A stretch of 64,000 nt of DNA from Salminus brasiliensis (Eukaryota > Chordata > Actinopteri > Characiformes > Bryconidae), in assembly GCF_030463535.1 (NCBI RefSeq), contig NC_132878.1, forward strand, positions 39,809,554 to 39,873,553, given 5' to 3'. A program made the position numbers and the translations under genes. Below the pieces are notes generated by a model, which made no database searches, was not told the DNA's origin, and saw nothing but the letters and a program-made list of their open reading frames with translations. Numbering within the stretch: position 1 is the first letter of the stretch; every line of letters starts with the position of its first letter. Positions 24,331-52,599 of this stretch are shown piece after piece.

Positions 24331-25546
24331 ATGGACATGGCTTTTATTGGACAGCAGCAATATTTACAAAGCTTATTGTGGCCCAGATGCATCCAGTGAA
24401 CTCCCTGTCTGATTTTAGGTCAACTCTGAAGGCAGTCGAGATGAGAAGGTATAAACCGTTTCACTCTTTGGAAAGCAAATGATGAATCTTGCTGGTTTAG
24501 CAGTCAGTGACAGACCTGTGTACTGGAAGGCTACAGTGAGCCATCCAGCCATTAGACCACAGTAGGTCACTTCCAGTGTGCTCCTGAAGTGTGTCGATCA
24601 GGGTAACGGCCTGGGTTGTGTTGAGGTCGGACAGTTCGACGGGTAACTTATTTGGGAGCAACACCATGTTTACAATAGGAGCGTGGGGGCAAGAGGCCAC
24701 ACAAAGGTTCTTTGTTGCTCCTGCATCCAATCACACGCCGGGGGTCAGATCGTCCCGTGCGTCTTAACCAATCAGAGCGCGCGGGGAGGCTGTAGAGAGG
24801 GGCGTTTCATTTGGATGCTGCGGGCGTGCGCTGCCCGGTTCTGTGGAGGCTATTGAATTGAATCGCCGGCGAAAATGGTCGCGTAGTCCTCGATCCGCGC
24901 TAAGAAACAAGACCGGTTTCGAGTAAAAGCGGCTACTGTAGCAAAGGACCTCGAACGGAGAGCGGGTTTTTAAGGCCGCATTTCCCCCCTAAAGGAATTA
25001 TACCGCCGAGCGCCGCTACGAAGAGGAGCGGTGTGAAAGGGGCTCTTGAGGAGAGAACCGAGGGATGGGTGCCGGAGCCACACCTGCCCGCGATCGCCGC
25101 AGAGACAGGTGTGTTACCTGTGGACCCTGGGGGGACGCGGGGCGGGCCTCGTTTACCACGCGCTGCCCCCACCGGAGCTCCTGGCACGCAGCTGCAGCAG
25201 CAGCCCCCCGCGATGGCATGATCTGAAGCCGGAGGAGGCTCACAAAGGCGAGGCAGGACATGCCGTGCGGTGCTCCTGACCCGCTGGTTGGTTCACACGG
25301 CTCTATCTGCCACATTTGGGCGATCTATCAAACTGGCCTCTAGCTTACTCTGCCCGATTGGATTTATCGACAGATCCAGCACGCTATAAGAGAAAACTCT
25401 CCCATTTTCTGCCGCAGCAGCAGTGTGTTTGTGTGTGTTTGAGTGAGTGTGTGTGTGTGTGTGTGTGTGTCGGCGTGCCGGCTCTTTCGCAGAGACAATA
25501 GACTGTGCACGCGCGGCGGTAGTGCATGTGAGACGGCGGCAGAGCC

Positions 25547-41535
<15,989 letters not shown>

Positions 41536-43072
41536 TCACATTGATGTGTTACACAAATAGAAATAAATAAAAAAACAACAACAAAAAAACAAAAACCACA
41601 CAAACAGCACAGGCCATATGAAGAACAGTGGAAGCATGGTCGGATGGGCCCGCAAGCACAAAGATGCATCATGAGGTTAAAACCACTAGGACAAGGGAAC
41701 TTTTTAGCCTGTGAATGATGATACAGCAATGACGATAAAACAGGTTGCAACGATTCATAACGTGTCAACCCTCATAAGCCAGCTGAAGTGGGGATGGAGA
41801 GGGAGGAGTGCTGTGAAAATTAATATTGATTCACTCACGCAATCAATGGAAGTCTATTTTTCAAGTGACCACTAAGTCGATGTGTTGATGTTGGCGATGT
41901 GGAGTTGCCACACAGTTTTCAGGTCTTCTCAAGCCTACCTGGTGTTTTGCACTAAGTCCAGACAAAAAAAAAAGAAGCAATCATGTCAGTTAGAATTTGT
42001 AAATATGTGACGTCTTCTGCATGTGTGTGAAAGGGAGTGAGAGCTGTGAAGAGAAACCTGTGGATTATGATGGTTGAGGTTAAAAAGCAGTCGGAATCCA
42101 TAGCCTTGTCTCTTAAAAAAACAAAAAAACAAACAAACCCAGCATTAAGGCCATGTTCACTTTCAGAGATTGTGTTCATAGTGATGCTCTCTCTACCTTT
42201 TAACAATGCTCCTAATGCTCTGAAGCATAAAACCTGGAAGAATTGTCTCCAGGTTTGCAGAATGCACAGATGTGTTTTGAAGCATCGTATTTGTGTGTGT
42301 GTGTGTGTGTGAGAGAGTGTGTATGGGAGGGAATATCCTATGTAATTGTACACTAGAACAGTTATTGTTTCCATTTGGAAATGTAAAAAGAAAAAAAAAG
42401 AGGTGGGGCAGAGCACAGACAGAGGAAAGGCTTCTGACCGGCTGCTGACAATTTCCTGTGATTGTGTGCTGAGCAGTGTGGCAACTTCCAACTGCGGATT
42501 GTCTCTGGCTTCATCCAAAATGTAGTTTTCTGGGCTTTTAAATAAGAAATTCTAAAATGCATTTCTACTGTTAATGAAATGGTTTTGTTGATGGCACATA
42601 ACATGCAAAACATTCACAGCTGTCTCACTGTTTCGTGCAAACTAAGGCTTACTAAGGATCACTTAGTATTGCAAGGCGTTTAAAAAGATATCTGTGAATA
42701 ACTGGCCTTACATTGTGAGCATTAATCTGAGGCTATGTTTAGACAAGAAGGCCAGTTAGATCTTGCCATTAGCAAACCATCGCATTCACCCAGACATTTT
42801 AACATTCGATCTGGACCCCCTCACAGGAACCTCATGCCGATAGTGACGAACAAAACCTAATGAGTTGAGGATGTAATGCAGGTCCTGATGGCAAGAGAAC
42901 ACCCGCTCTTTCTTGTTAAGCACAACAGTGGTATAATTGGCCTTGTATCATCCAATGGAGAACGGCATGGCTCCATAACTGACTACTCCTCTTAAATGAC
43001 TTATTCAGTAGTGTTTGTTTGGTTGTTTTTTTGTTTTGCCAATAGTCCATTTTATAAGACATTGCACTTGTG

Positions 43073-43078
43073 AATAAA
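43073..43078 (+). other. candidate polyadenylation signal of slc22a23
   Basis: AATAAA on the coding strand followed within 40 bp by T-rich sequence. It is a candidate only, since nearer AATAAA-like hexamers exist just after the stop codon. Confidence 0.4.
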
Positions 43079-43212
43079 TGTTTGATAAACCATTTATTTA
43101 TTGATCACATTTCAGTAAATAAGCATTCTTAAAAAATGTTCATGTGTTTGTGTTTAATACAAAACCTGTGCAATGGCTACTTTATAAAGTTTAGGCTATA
43201 TACATTATACAT

Positions 43213-43216
<4 letters not shown>

Positions 43217-43250
<34 letters not shown>
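43217..43250. repeat. (AT)n microsatellite
   Basis: Alternating TA run with more AT-rich sequence up to about 43280. Confidence 0.9.
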
Positions 43251-43251
<1 letters not shown>

Positions 43252-43315
43252 AAAATATATAATATATATATATAATATAAAAAAAACATTAGGTTGCTGA
43301 TATGCAAAAATATAA

Positions 43316-43507
43316 AAGGTAAAGGTGCACGTATTTGTCACTGTACAGTGTACACGGTACAGCGAAATGTGTCCTCCGCATTTAACCCATCTGGTAGTGA
43401 ACACACACACACACACACACACACACGTGTTAGGGGCAGTGAGTACACACACACCCCCAGAGCGGTGGGCAGCTAACTCCAGCACCCGGGGAGCAGAGAG
43501 GGTAAAG
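43316..43507 (-). mobile_element. truncated copy of the tRNA-derived SINE
   Basis: Matches the body and tail of the SINE at 24040-24330 in the same orientation (shared 'gtcctccgcatttaaccca' and 'cccggggagcagagaggg') but lacks the tRNA-like head with A and B boxes. Confidence 0.75.
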
Positions 43508-44626
43508 TGCACCTTCACAGGTCTCTAACATTAAAATGTTTGAGAAACTGTAAATAATTAGTGTTCCCATAATAATTACAGCATTAATTACAACACACAA
43601 AAATACATTTGTGTGTTTACTAAAATACTTGTTGCTGCATTTAAAGCATGCAAACCTTTAGTCATTCCAGGTATTTGAGCTGTAGTGTTTTATATTCAAG
43701 CTGAATCAGTTGTTTAAATGCCTTTTCAATAACTAACCAGCTTGTATCTAGATCTGTAAACTAGAGCTGGTCAATATGATGATATTTTATCGTATTGTGA
43801 TAAATTTGGTTATTGTGATATCAATATACTTTTCTAAGCATATTGAGGATACGGTTAGTGCTTAATAAACACTGATCAGCTGCAGGCTTCATTACTAACA
43901 GTGTAATTAGACTGGTTTAATTAGATGAAGTGCAGCAGATGTTGAATAAAACTCATTGTGTTTAGTATGGAGGAGAATCTAAATAGTAGTTTCTAAGAAT
44001 CTGTTGTTACTGATGTTTTTACATGTATTGTGATAAAAAACAACTCTTGTATACTACATCACTACTGTCATAGAGGTCTTCTCAAAAGGTGCCCAGTTAC
44101 AAACGGTCACATCAATATAAGCACGCTATTGTGTTCACCAAGCGTTCTTCCGGAGTATAGCTGTCCTGATTATTTTACAGTTGAAGGGAGTTTGTTAAAG
44201 TGGGGAAAATGCTACAATATCCTATTCATTGTTTGATTACTACCTGACAACAGGGCTGCTGCTGACCAGATGTTATTTGCGTGGGTGACCGTTCTCAGCA
44301 CATCACTGAAATGGTTGTGTCTGTATAGCAAGTGCACACAAGTGCAGCGGTGTCTGTGGAGGGTTTTTTTAAATCTTTACAAGTCAGGATCATTGCTAGG
44401 TTGGGAGAGTGGTTCTAAAAATATATCTACCCAAGCTCAACTTTGTGGTCAGACACTGACCACTGATGAATGGCTTGAAGATGGCTAATACATGGCAGCA
44501 ATGCAGGGTGTAGTCTTTGGCTGAACGGGGTAGGCATTTCTAACAAACAAACTGTCTGCTGAGTGTATCATTGTACGCTATAGAAAACAGACAGCAGCAC
44601 AGTCACAAGATGTGTAAACATTAGCA

Positions 44627-44632
44627 TTTATT
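44627..44632 (-). other. polyadenylation signal of psmg4
   Basis: AATAAA on the minus strand, about 60 bp after the psmg4 stop codon; it implies a very short 3' UTR. Confidence 0.65.
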
Positions 44633-44691
44633 AGTTTACCTATGTACTGTACAAAACACATGCAATATTGCAAAAGGATGAAAGGGGGAGT

Positions 44692-45701
44692 TTAAAACTT
44701 GTCAGGGTGGAGTTCCATCTCCTTTTTGATCCTTTTCTCCACTAACAGTGTTAAATTGGAATCGGTCATTGGCAGGTTATAACTCACAAACACCTGCTTC
44801 TCAGTCTTCTTCGCTGCAAATTCAGAAAGGGAAAGATGATCAGGCACTTCATTTACAATAAAAGATGTGAAGAAGACAAGCCTACACCCTATGTAGTAAT
44901 GAATGTGTAGTAATAGTAATGGATTACTATTAGCACCAATGTAGATTCAGCGCTGTGATATTATTAAACATGCAGATATCTGCTGATGCACAAACATTTA
45001 GACTACAGACCACAGTTAATGGATAAGCATTATGGATGATGAATTTAATTTGTATAGAGGCAGCCCAGAGGCGCCTAAACAAATCTGCTCTTCTTAAGTA
45101 CAACAAATACATGATTAGAAACCGCTCTGCAATGCTGGCTCAATGCTGATCTTTTAAAATGCACTTGACTGTGCAGCCCAGATTTAACCGGCGTGGAGGT
45201 CTCTTACTTAGTCTTTGAGCTAAGGAGCTTGCGGTCGTGTCTGATGAATCTCCCAGGACCAGTGTGGACAACGGCGTGGAGTCCTGGAAAAGAAAGCACC
45301 TGTATAAGCCTAGGTTTTCTATTCGAGCCCCAAAAGAGGCATTACTGACAAACACCTAAACAAATATCACACATTTTTCTTTACAGACAGAAACGACTGA
45401 TCAGGCATGATGCAGCTCCTTTCCGTTTCTAATGGATCCACGCTGCTTTTCACACAGCTGAACATGAACATAAACAAAACAGGCCTCCCCTGTAAGAAAT
45501 GCAGATGTGAAAACTCACAAATTTGCTGTTCATCGAAACTGCCAGGTTGGATAATACAGGGCTCGTTCCGACCCACAGGAAGAATCCGCCGGTCAGCTTC
45601 ATCACATGGAAATGCACAGCCTGCTCCAGGAGCTTCTCCGAGAAGTCATGGACACTGATGCCCTCAACGGCTGACTGACCGCTGCTCTCCCTGTTCTCCA
45701 T
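44692..45701 (-). CDS. psmg4: proteasome assembly chaperone 4, complete
   Basis: Exons in transcript order: 45519-45701, 45208-45283, 44692-44813; 126 aa (human 123). PSMG4 (PAC4) pairs with PSMG3 to help build the 20S proteasome alpha ring in the cytosol. Conserved segments are VHFHVMKLTGGFFLWVG (first exon), LGDSSDTTASSLAQRL (second) and KKTEKQVFVSYNL to LLVEKRIKKEMELHPDKF (third). Splice phases agree: the first exon ends at a codon boundary and the second leaves one base. The ATG at 45701 opens MENRESSGQ ahead of the conserved region. The gene is convergent with slc22a23, as in human, and lies upstream of nothing else on its strand until bphl. Confidence 0.95.
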
Positions 45702-47398
45702 ACTAGTCCAGAGTATTACTGCAATCTAGAAAATGTCGCATAACACTAGCTAACTTTATTTCATGCTGCCCCAATGCAACAAAATCGAAAGTCCGGCAGA
45801 GCGACTCCACTTCTTCTGACCGCTGAGTTCAACAATAACCTCGGACTAACAGCGCCATCGTGCGGTGCGGAGGAGGACAGACACAGAGGAAATTGTTTTC
45901 GGGGGGATTTTAAAAAATTATTATTTTATAGATATACATACATATGCTTCTGTTGGGGTCATTTTTGTCATTCATATAGTATTGTTTTAACCAAGTTTTT
46001 TTTTTTTTTTTAAAGTTCGGTAAGCCCTCACTGCTGCCGCACTGGGGCAGGGGCAGGCTGTGTCCTCCACACGTTAGGGATGGGCAAAACGTTTGAAGGC
46101 AAAATGGTTCGAAATACAAACACTACACCACCATTGTCTGGTTCACTTGTGTGTCGGTAGACTTTGTCCAAACTTAAACCTGAGCACCATACATTTTTTT
46201 TATTTTATTTAATGCACGTTCATCAGAGTATTTCATCGTTTTGTTTTCTTCGTATACAAAATGATCACATCTGATACTACTTGATAAAAGACCGCGATTA
46301 ATCACGCATGTAGACTGTATACATCTGCTGAACACAGAAGCAAACAAAGGAGATAGACTTAAAAGGACTTTTATTATCTCTTGGCAGCTCGGGGGAAAAA
46401 ATAAAAACATCCGACAAAAAAGTCAAGCAAATACGCGCACTTTTATTTATTTATATTTTATTTAATTTGTGTAGCTGACACATTTGATTAAATTTCCTGT
46501 TTAGCGCGATTCGCTCGGGTCTGAAACGTGATTGCGTTTCAGTGACGGAACTAAGCTGCGTTTCCAGCGATCACGTGATCGCCGTTATTTCAAAGCCCGT
46601 TTTTTTCGAGTGCACACCCACTTGGCACTGGACATCTCATCCCTGCATTGCACATTTCTTTTCTATTTTGTGTAAAATTGGTGTATGTACTGCCTTTTTT
46701 ATTTATTCTTATATATTTGTTGCTATCTCTGTATACTTATTTTGTACTTCATTTACATTAATTGGCTGTAGGTTATCTTCTTTTATATGTATTCTAACCT
46801 GTAGTTTTTTTCTGAGCAGCAGGCCTGTTTATATGCAGTCAAACCTTAAATGCTGTATTCCATTGATTTCTGCACATACAAGGCCAACTGCCATTTCTGA
46901 GACCGTTGTCTCAATGTAATCTATTGTTACAATCCATTAGCTCAAAAATGCTAGCTTATGGAAAAATAATTGCATTTTCGTTTTAGTTCAACAGAACATA
47001 ATAATTATGTTCAATACTGAACTGATTCATTTTATTTATATTTAGATGTTATAACAACTGAGCATTGTCACAAAACAGCTTCAGACAAAGCTAGGTCTAC
47101 ACCTTTAATTAGCTAACCAATGACAAAAGAGACAGAAAACCGCCATTTTTCTTTGGTAGACGCTGGATAGTGGCCTTCGCTGATTGGACAAAAACACATC
47201 AGCATTTATATTTACAGCATTTGGCAAACAGTCTGATCAAGATCAATTTGATCATATAACCAGGTCTTAGCAGAATGTAGTATTAGCAGTCTTGCCCAGG
47301 AACTCTTACTGGTACATCATAGTGTGCAGGGAAGCGAACCAGTGATGTTATCCACTGTTCTATACAAACCAGCATGATAATCTCAGCCCGGGTTCCTC
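45702..47398. other. spacer between bphl and psmg4
   Basis: About 1.7 kb, mostly AT-rich. A T-run lies near 45997-46011. A moderately GC-rich patch with a palindromic 'gcgatcacgtgatcgc' sits at about 46566-46581. The stretch 47195-47385 resembles a decayed retroposon. An ATTAAA on the minus strand near 47103-47108 or AATAAA near 47031-47036 could end bphl. No gene is seen. Confidence 0.55.
47195..47385 (-). mobile_element. decayed SINE-like or LINE-tail fragment
   Basis: Contains 'tttatatttacagcatttgg' and, further right, 'agggaagcgaaccagtg'. This order is seen in fish retroposons whose tail reads GCATCTGCTAAAT on the other strand. A related tail is at 58655-58725. Heavily diverged. Confidence 0.4.
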
Positions 47399-48413
47399 TC
47401 ACTCAGTCAGGAACTTTTCCACTAGTGTGTTAAATTCAGTGGCGAATCTCAGGTGCAGGTTATGTTTCCCTTCTGGCATTATGTGCAACCTGGGAGGAAG
47501 AGAAAACCCCCAGCAGAACATGAGAGGAAGTTTGAAAGTAGAACTAGACTGAAAGAACAGGATGTGTGTTAAATATGTGAAATGAAAACAGAGTGAGAAA
47601 ACAGATCCTGCTCTTCTGCACATAGCTGCTCTTCAGAGATCTACTCACCGTGAGCCTCGTATGTTCTGTAGGAGGTACTCTGGGTGGAAGGAGGGGACCA
47701 TAGGATCTTTAGCCCCATGGACAATTAGTGTGGGGCAGACAATCAGCTGCAATAGCTCTGTGCATATGCTACCTAAAGTAAGAAAATATAAACAGACAAA
47801 GCACTTAATCATAGTATTTATCTTCACCCAGTGAACAGCAGTGTGAAAATACTGTGTAACCACGATGTGCAAGCGTACTTGGCTGATAAGGCCCAATTCT
47901 AATTCAGGAAGGGTTTAATATGAACAATCAATTCAGGCAGAGCAATTCCGGCGTAAAACCAATGAACAATGGGTGCCCCAGCAGGACCCTGCACTCTTAA
48001 AAACAGTGCTGCTACAAAGGGTTCTCTGAGCGATGCCACAAAACAACCACGTTCGGCTTCATGAAGAACCATTTTTGAACCAGGTTTGAAGACGTGGATG
48101 TAAAGGTTCTTCCCACTTCGCAAACATGGTTCTTCATGAACTTAGACCTGGTTCTGCAATTGCGATGCTTAAAGAACTCTTTGTTGCAACCTTACTTTAA
48201 GGTATAATCTCACCTTGAGGATTGCGTGTAAACTGGCTGATGCCATCCACCCATCTCTCCCATGTCTGAGTGAAATACTGAGTGCCGTACATCTCCTCCA
48301 TCGGCTTCCTCATTCGCTCACTCCACAGGGACACGTCTCTAATTGCTAAAACATACAGAAGGTCTGCTTGTAGTGTGTATAGTTTCTTCAGCCAGGCTCT
48401 CACTCTCACTCTC

Positions 48414-48469
<56 letters not shown>

Positions 48470-50117
48470 CCCCCCCCCCCCATCTCTCACCATTGTAGAT
48501 TTTGACATCTTGCTCCGAGACATAAGCATTGGAGCCCCACACCACTATCTTCTTAATAAGGGCAGGGTTTAAAGCAGCAGTGATGAGAGCAGTGATGCCG
48601 CCATCACTCCAGCCCAGCAAGGAGAACCTTCTGAATCCCAATGCCTGACAAAAAAAGGGGAGAGAGCCATTGGTTGGTGTGATATGGGTTCAGTTATGAC
48701 TGGTATGGCACAGTGCGTACCACGGTCATCCACACGGCAGACCGAGGGTTGAGGTAGGTAGGTAGTAAGAGTCCTTGGGGTAACATAATTAAAATGCACA
48801 CTATGCTGAATTAGAGCTTCGGCCAAATGCCATAAAATATAAAGGTATGGAAATAAAGCAAGCAGATTCTTATAGTGCATTTAAATTAGCATTCATTTAA
48901 ACTTTGGTCTGATGATGAGCATTTTCATCATCCCATCACAGTGGCGAGAATGATCTCATTTTGATAATAATATATTTGATATTGGGAACAGTGTGTGGAC
49001 ATTTTATATAAAATAAACCTGTAAATAAATTCTTGGTCAATCCACAACATTTTAGCTAAAGGGAATTTCTCTTTATTTCCTTTAAGCCTTTGACCTGCAT
49101 CAGATCTACAGCATCCTTGGCATCTCTGTGGAAGAAGTCCAGGGGGAAGTCCCTGTCTGGGGGACGTGAGCATCCGTAACCTCGAGGGTCCCACGCCACC
49201 ACTGTGAATCGCCTCTTATCCAACTTCTCTAGCTGTGGGCCAAAATCAGTCTGACCACTGCCTGTATGCACAACGAAAACAGAAGACAGAGGAGAGCGAC
49301 ATTGCCTCACCGTGGTTGTGCAGAGCACAGCAATAACATGCTTATGTTGAAGATCTGTAATTCTAGGATGTTGGTGACGGTTCACCCAGGGCTCCTGGCA
49401 GAAGCAGCACAGGGTGCTCTCCTTCTCCAACTCGCTGGTAGTGCAGCTCCACTCCATTTACACCCTGTTTACCAGAGCTGGCAGACACGCTGATGGGGGG
49501 GAGAGCAAGATACCACCCATGAGCTTGTTACTTTAGGGCGAAAGGATTTCAATTTCAATGGAGACAGAAAGAGGAATCATAACATATCCGAAGAACACGA
49601 GCGCCACCTTTCACCAACTACTGGAATTACAGGCTGTGTCCGAACTTGGACACAGCTGACTTGATGCCTTGCTGTCCACGCAGAAGGACAGGAGGCAGTG
49701 TAGGCAACAATACGTCCTTAAGGTCTCGACAGCTCACTGCTAGATGTGTTGTCACTTGCCGTTAGCATTTTAAAAGGCTAGAAAACTGAACTTCGATTAA
49801 AACAGACATGACTGTGTGCCTTCCTGCCTCGGAATGCTGTCTAAGTAGGCAGCATGTCTCAGGTTCCGGACACAGCCACAGACTCTGTTCTGCGTTGTAG
49901 CTGAACGCGTATGTTCCCTGCAGGAGCGAGTAAAACCTGACATTACTTCTTAACTGCCCGGGACCCTAAAACCATTTACATATAGCTAGCTAGCTACATT
50001 TGACAACGTATTTAGCTAGCTAGCTAGCTACCGTTACCTAAAGAGACGACCATCTGTCGAGACTCTTCGGAGCACAGTGAATATGTGAAGTCCTCTGCTG
50101 CAGTTCAGTGTCGCCAT
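47399..50117 (-). CDS. bphl: biphenyl hydrolase-like serine hydrolase, complete
   Basis: Exons in transcript order: 50038-50117, 49386-49489, 49095-49261, 48491-48644, 48214-48345, 47649-47772, 47399-47489; 283 aa (human 291). BPHL is an alpha/beta-hydrolase that acts on alpha-amino-acid esters (valacyclovirase) and homocysteine thiolactone, probably in mitochondria. The nucleophile elbow GWSDGG gives Ser130. Asp235 in HGAKDPMVP and His263 in EGKHNLHLRF complete the triad. The family signature VVAWDPRGYGCSRPPDRDFP is present. The N-terminus MATLNCSRGLHIFTVLRRVS is basic and lacks acidic residues, like a mitochondrial presequence. An in-frame ATG at 50234 would add 39 residues. I prefer 50117 because it gives the presequence-like start and a length near the human protein. 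Confidence 0.94.
47985..48185. mobile_element. MITE-like GGTTCTT repeat in a bphl intron
   Basis: Begins 'cactcttaaaaacagtgc' and holds several inverted GGTTCTT/AAGAACC blocks ('gaagaaccatttttgaacc', 'aaaggttcttccc'). This layout is common in small fish foldback elements. Similar blocks lie near 26740-26930 and 57990-58380. Confidence 0.5.
48402..48481 (-). repeat. (GA)n plus G15 run at a bphl donor
   Basis: On the bphl strand the donor of exon 48491-48644 (GTGAGAGAT) is followed at intron position +10 by 15 consecutive G and then about 30 GA units. Confidence 0.95.
49632..49877. mobile_element. 246-bp inverted-repeat element in bphl intron 1
   Basis: The left end GGCTGTGTCCGAAC and the reverse complement of the right end GGCTGTGTCCGGAAC are nearly identical. 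ACA borders both sides, a possible 3-bp target duplication. Non-coding interior; hAT- or Harbinger-like by appearance only. Confidence 0.6.
49983..50030. repeat. paired AGCT tetranucleotide arrays (palindromic)
   Basis: Two (TAGC)n arrays, 49983-49996 and 50013-50030, separated by 16 bp. Each is its own reverse complement and complementary to the other. They sit 7 bp inside bphl intron 1 next to the exon 1 donor. Confidence 0.9.
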
Positions 50118-51718
50118 AACAGCAGCACTGAAAACAAAGAGCACACCCGAAACCTCTCTGCTGAAAATGAAGCTGTTCTTGTAAACTACACGGCGCCAAT
50201 GCGAAAGTGCTGAGGGGCTCACATTGAGCTGCAAGTCTGAGATTTCCTTTCAGCACTTTCTACAAAACCTGGATCCATGTAGCTAGCTACCCTAACTCGA
50301 CCGGTGGGAAGGATCAGTTCTCATTCCTCGCTTTCAACCGAGGAAAAAACAAAAACAACAACAGACATTATATTTCTGTTTCATCAGCTCAGTTTGAGCA
50401 AACATCGTCTGCTATTTTTCCCCCCGGGAGTCGTTTTGTGCTTTTTTGGACAGACTGGGAGATGAGGTGGACGTCGAGGCGAGCTGCTTGTTTCCAACTC
50501 ATGAATGAACGTTATTTGAACCGATTCTCATCCGATTCTTTTATAGCCAAACGTTTCAGCTTCTTTTTTTTGAATGAGGAAAATGTTCATATGTATAAAA
50601 TGCCTTTACCTGACTAACCTTCATACCTATAGTACCCAGTGAAAACATTTTTTAAATGAACTTATTTATTACACCAGTCTGTTCTCGTTTATTAAAATAT
50701 TCTCAACTCAAAAATTCAACTTCTGTCACGTGATAAAGCCAACGCAAGGATTTCTTGGGAGCATGAGTATCTTTTTTTAAGTTGTATGTTTTATGTAAGT
50801 TATGTAGACATGTGTATAGGTTGTGAATATATCTTTGAAAATTTTTATTTATTTATTTATTTATTTATTTAAGCAACTTATAGCTATTGTTATTTTTTAT
50901 CTTGTAATTCTAGGCAACTTGCACTAAAAAGAGTGAATTTTGGATACCATATTCATTGTTTTTTATTTATTATTTATTTAAATACTGAAGAAAAAAAAAC
51001 CCCAGTCAACCCTGTTTCTTAGATAAGCACACCATGTACCAAAAGCCAATGCTAAACATACCTCATTAGGCAGTTTACCATTTATAGTAAATCCTGAACC
51101 TGTTTACATTGTTCACAAGTTGTACATAAATGTGCATAAAATCACAGGACAAAGTTTGGGCACAAATGAGTTATTATACCTAGTCCATGTGAGCCTGCTC
51201 AGTGGTTAAGGCAGTTTATGTGGGACAGTGGATGAGCAGATAAAAGGTTTTCACTTCCTATTGCCTGCCTGAGGCCCTAATGTGGTGACACGCTGGACTG
51301 CGCCTAGTTTCGATAAGGTGCAGCCTCCACGCTGTGTCACCTGGACCTCTCAGTCATGCGGCTTTCTCACATCTGCATGGGCAACTTGGCCCTTAACGGG
51401 TTAGGGTTAGGATCTGTTCAGATGTCAGTGTGACACATTGCAACCTTTAATGCTACTGTAGAAATACTGCAATGCAAAAAGTCAAATTACTTTAGCATTT
51501 GGAAACGATTAGCATAAGAGGTTTACGCACAGAATTTCAGTTTGTGAATTGTTAATGAGTAGTGTGTAGTTTTAGTGTGTGTGCGTTTGTGCTGGGGCAC
51601 ACACAGGTGGAGTTATCTGTGGGGGTGTCCCTGATGAACTCTGGCTCACTCTTTCTCCCTGGAGATTCATCATTCAGAGGGTCAGTGGAATGTGTAAGTC
51701 AGTGGAACATACACACGT

Positions 51719-51793
51719 TGTGTGTGTGTTTGTGTGTGTATATGTGTTTGTGTGTGTGTGTGTGTACGTGTGTGTGTGTGTGTGTGTGTGTGT
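51719..51793. repeat. (GT)n microsatellite, interrupted
   Basis: GT-rich tract with TT, TA and AC interruptions. Confidence 0.93.
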
Positions 51794-52599
51794 CTAATGT
51801 ATATGAGACCGATGCTGGGGATTTAGGGGATTTTTGGTTATATCTGTCCTTTTCAGTATAAGTCTCATAGCTTAAAGCAGTGGTGGTTAGAAGGGATCAG
51901 TGTCAACATGTTCAGACTCCAAAGAGCTTCTCTAGTTTGGTTTAAGAAATAGCAGGTTATGTATGACAATATAATATAATAATGTATGACCAATAATGAG
52001 CATCCTAAATGAGTCTAAATTGTCCCATTCTTAATGTTCTGGCACAGTATGACATACTAGTAGGATTATTGTTTATAAGTATGTCATGTATTTATTTCAT
52101 GATGTTTAGACAATGCCACACAGATTAAGAAATCACATAAGCACGTACATTTAAGATTACCTAACAACCCAACATCAACAGGCCTATTTATAGTCGGTTC
52201 ATTTACAGGAAGAGAAGCAACAAACAGCCCTCTGAGACTCGTAAGTGGACTCTTGCCTTTGAGACCATGCTAGTGTGCAAAATTAACCTCTTGAAGCCTA
52301 GACTTTAGAATTTACTTCTGATTATTCAGTAACTGCTATAAATGATTTAGTTACGGCCACAAAACTAATATAAGTGCATCTCAAAGATCTTAAACTTTAT
52401 ATTTATTTTTATATATATAAATATATTTATATAAATATATTATATATATTTATTTAATTAAAACTGTTATATATAAACTGTTATATAAGTTATATATTTA
52501 TTCAGAAACATCAGTATCTAAAAGTATAAGAAAAAATATATATTTTTATATTATATTGAATATATATATAAGATCAAACAGAAAAGGATGTGCAAAAAA

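Larger units (their letters stand above)
41536..44691. other. slc22a23 3' UTR and convergent spacer to psmg4
   Basis: The stop of slc22a23 is followed by AT-rich sequence with an AATAAA at 43073-43078, which could end a 1.5-kb 3' UTR; closer AATAAA-like sites occur near 41563. Further right are an (AT)n run at about 43217-43250, a truncated SINE at 43316-43507 and, from about 43740 to 44560, dispersed-repeat-like sequence ('gtgatatcaatat' type). No gene is seen. Confidence 0.6.

Noticed and set aside
24497-24730. Minus-strand open frame of 77 codons near the slc22a23 promoter
   Set aside because: The peptide looks moderately protein-like but has no splice context or recognised family; it may be a transposon scrap. 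Not supported as a gene.
41952-42518. 188-codon minus-strand open frame in the slc22a23 3' UTR
   Set aside because: Low-complexity segments including a Thr-His run from a microsatellite, no domain, and antisense to a UTR.
46542-46919. 125-codon plus-strand open frame between psmg4 and bphl
   Set aside because: Hydrophobic and Cys/Ser/Phe-rich from AT-rich sequence, with no neighbours, splice sites or homology that would support it.
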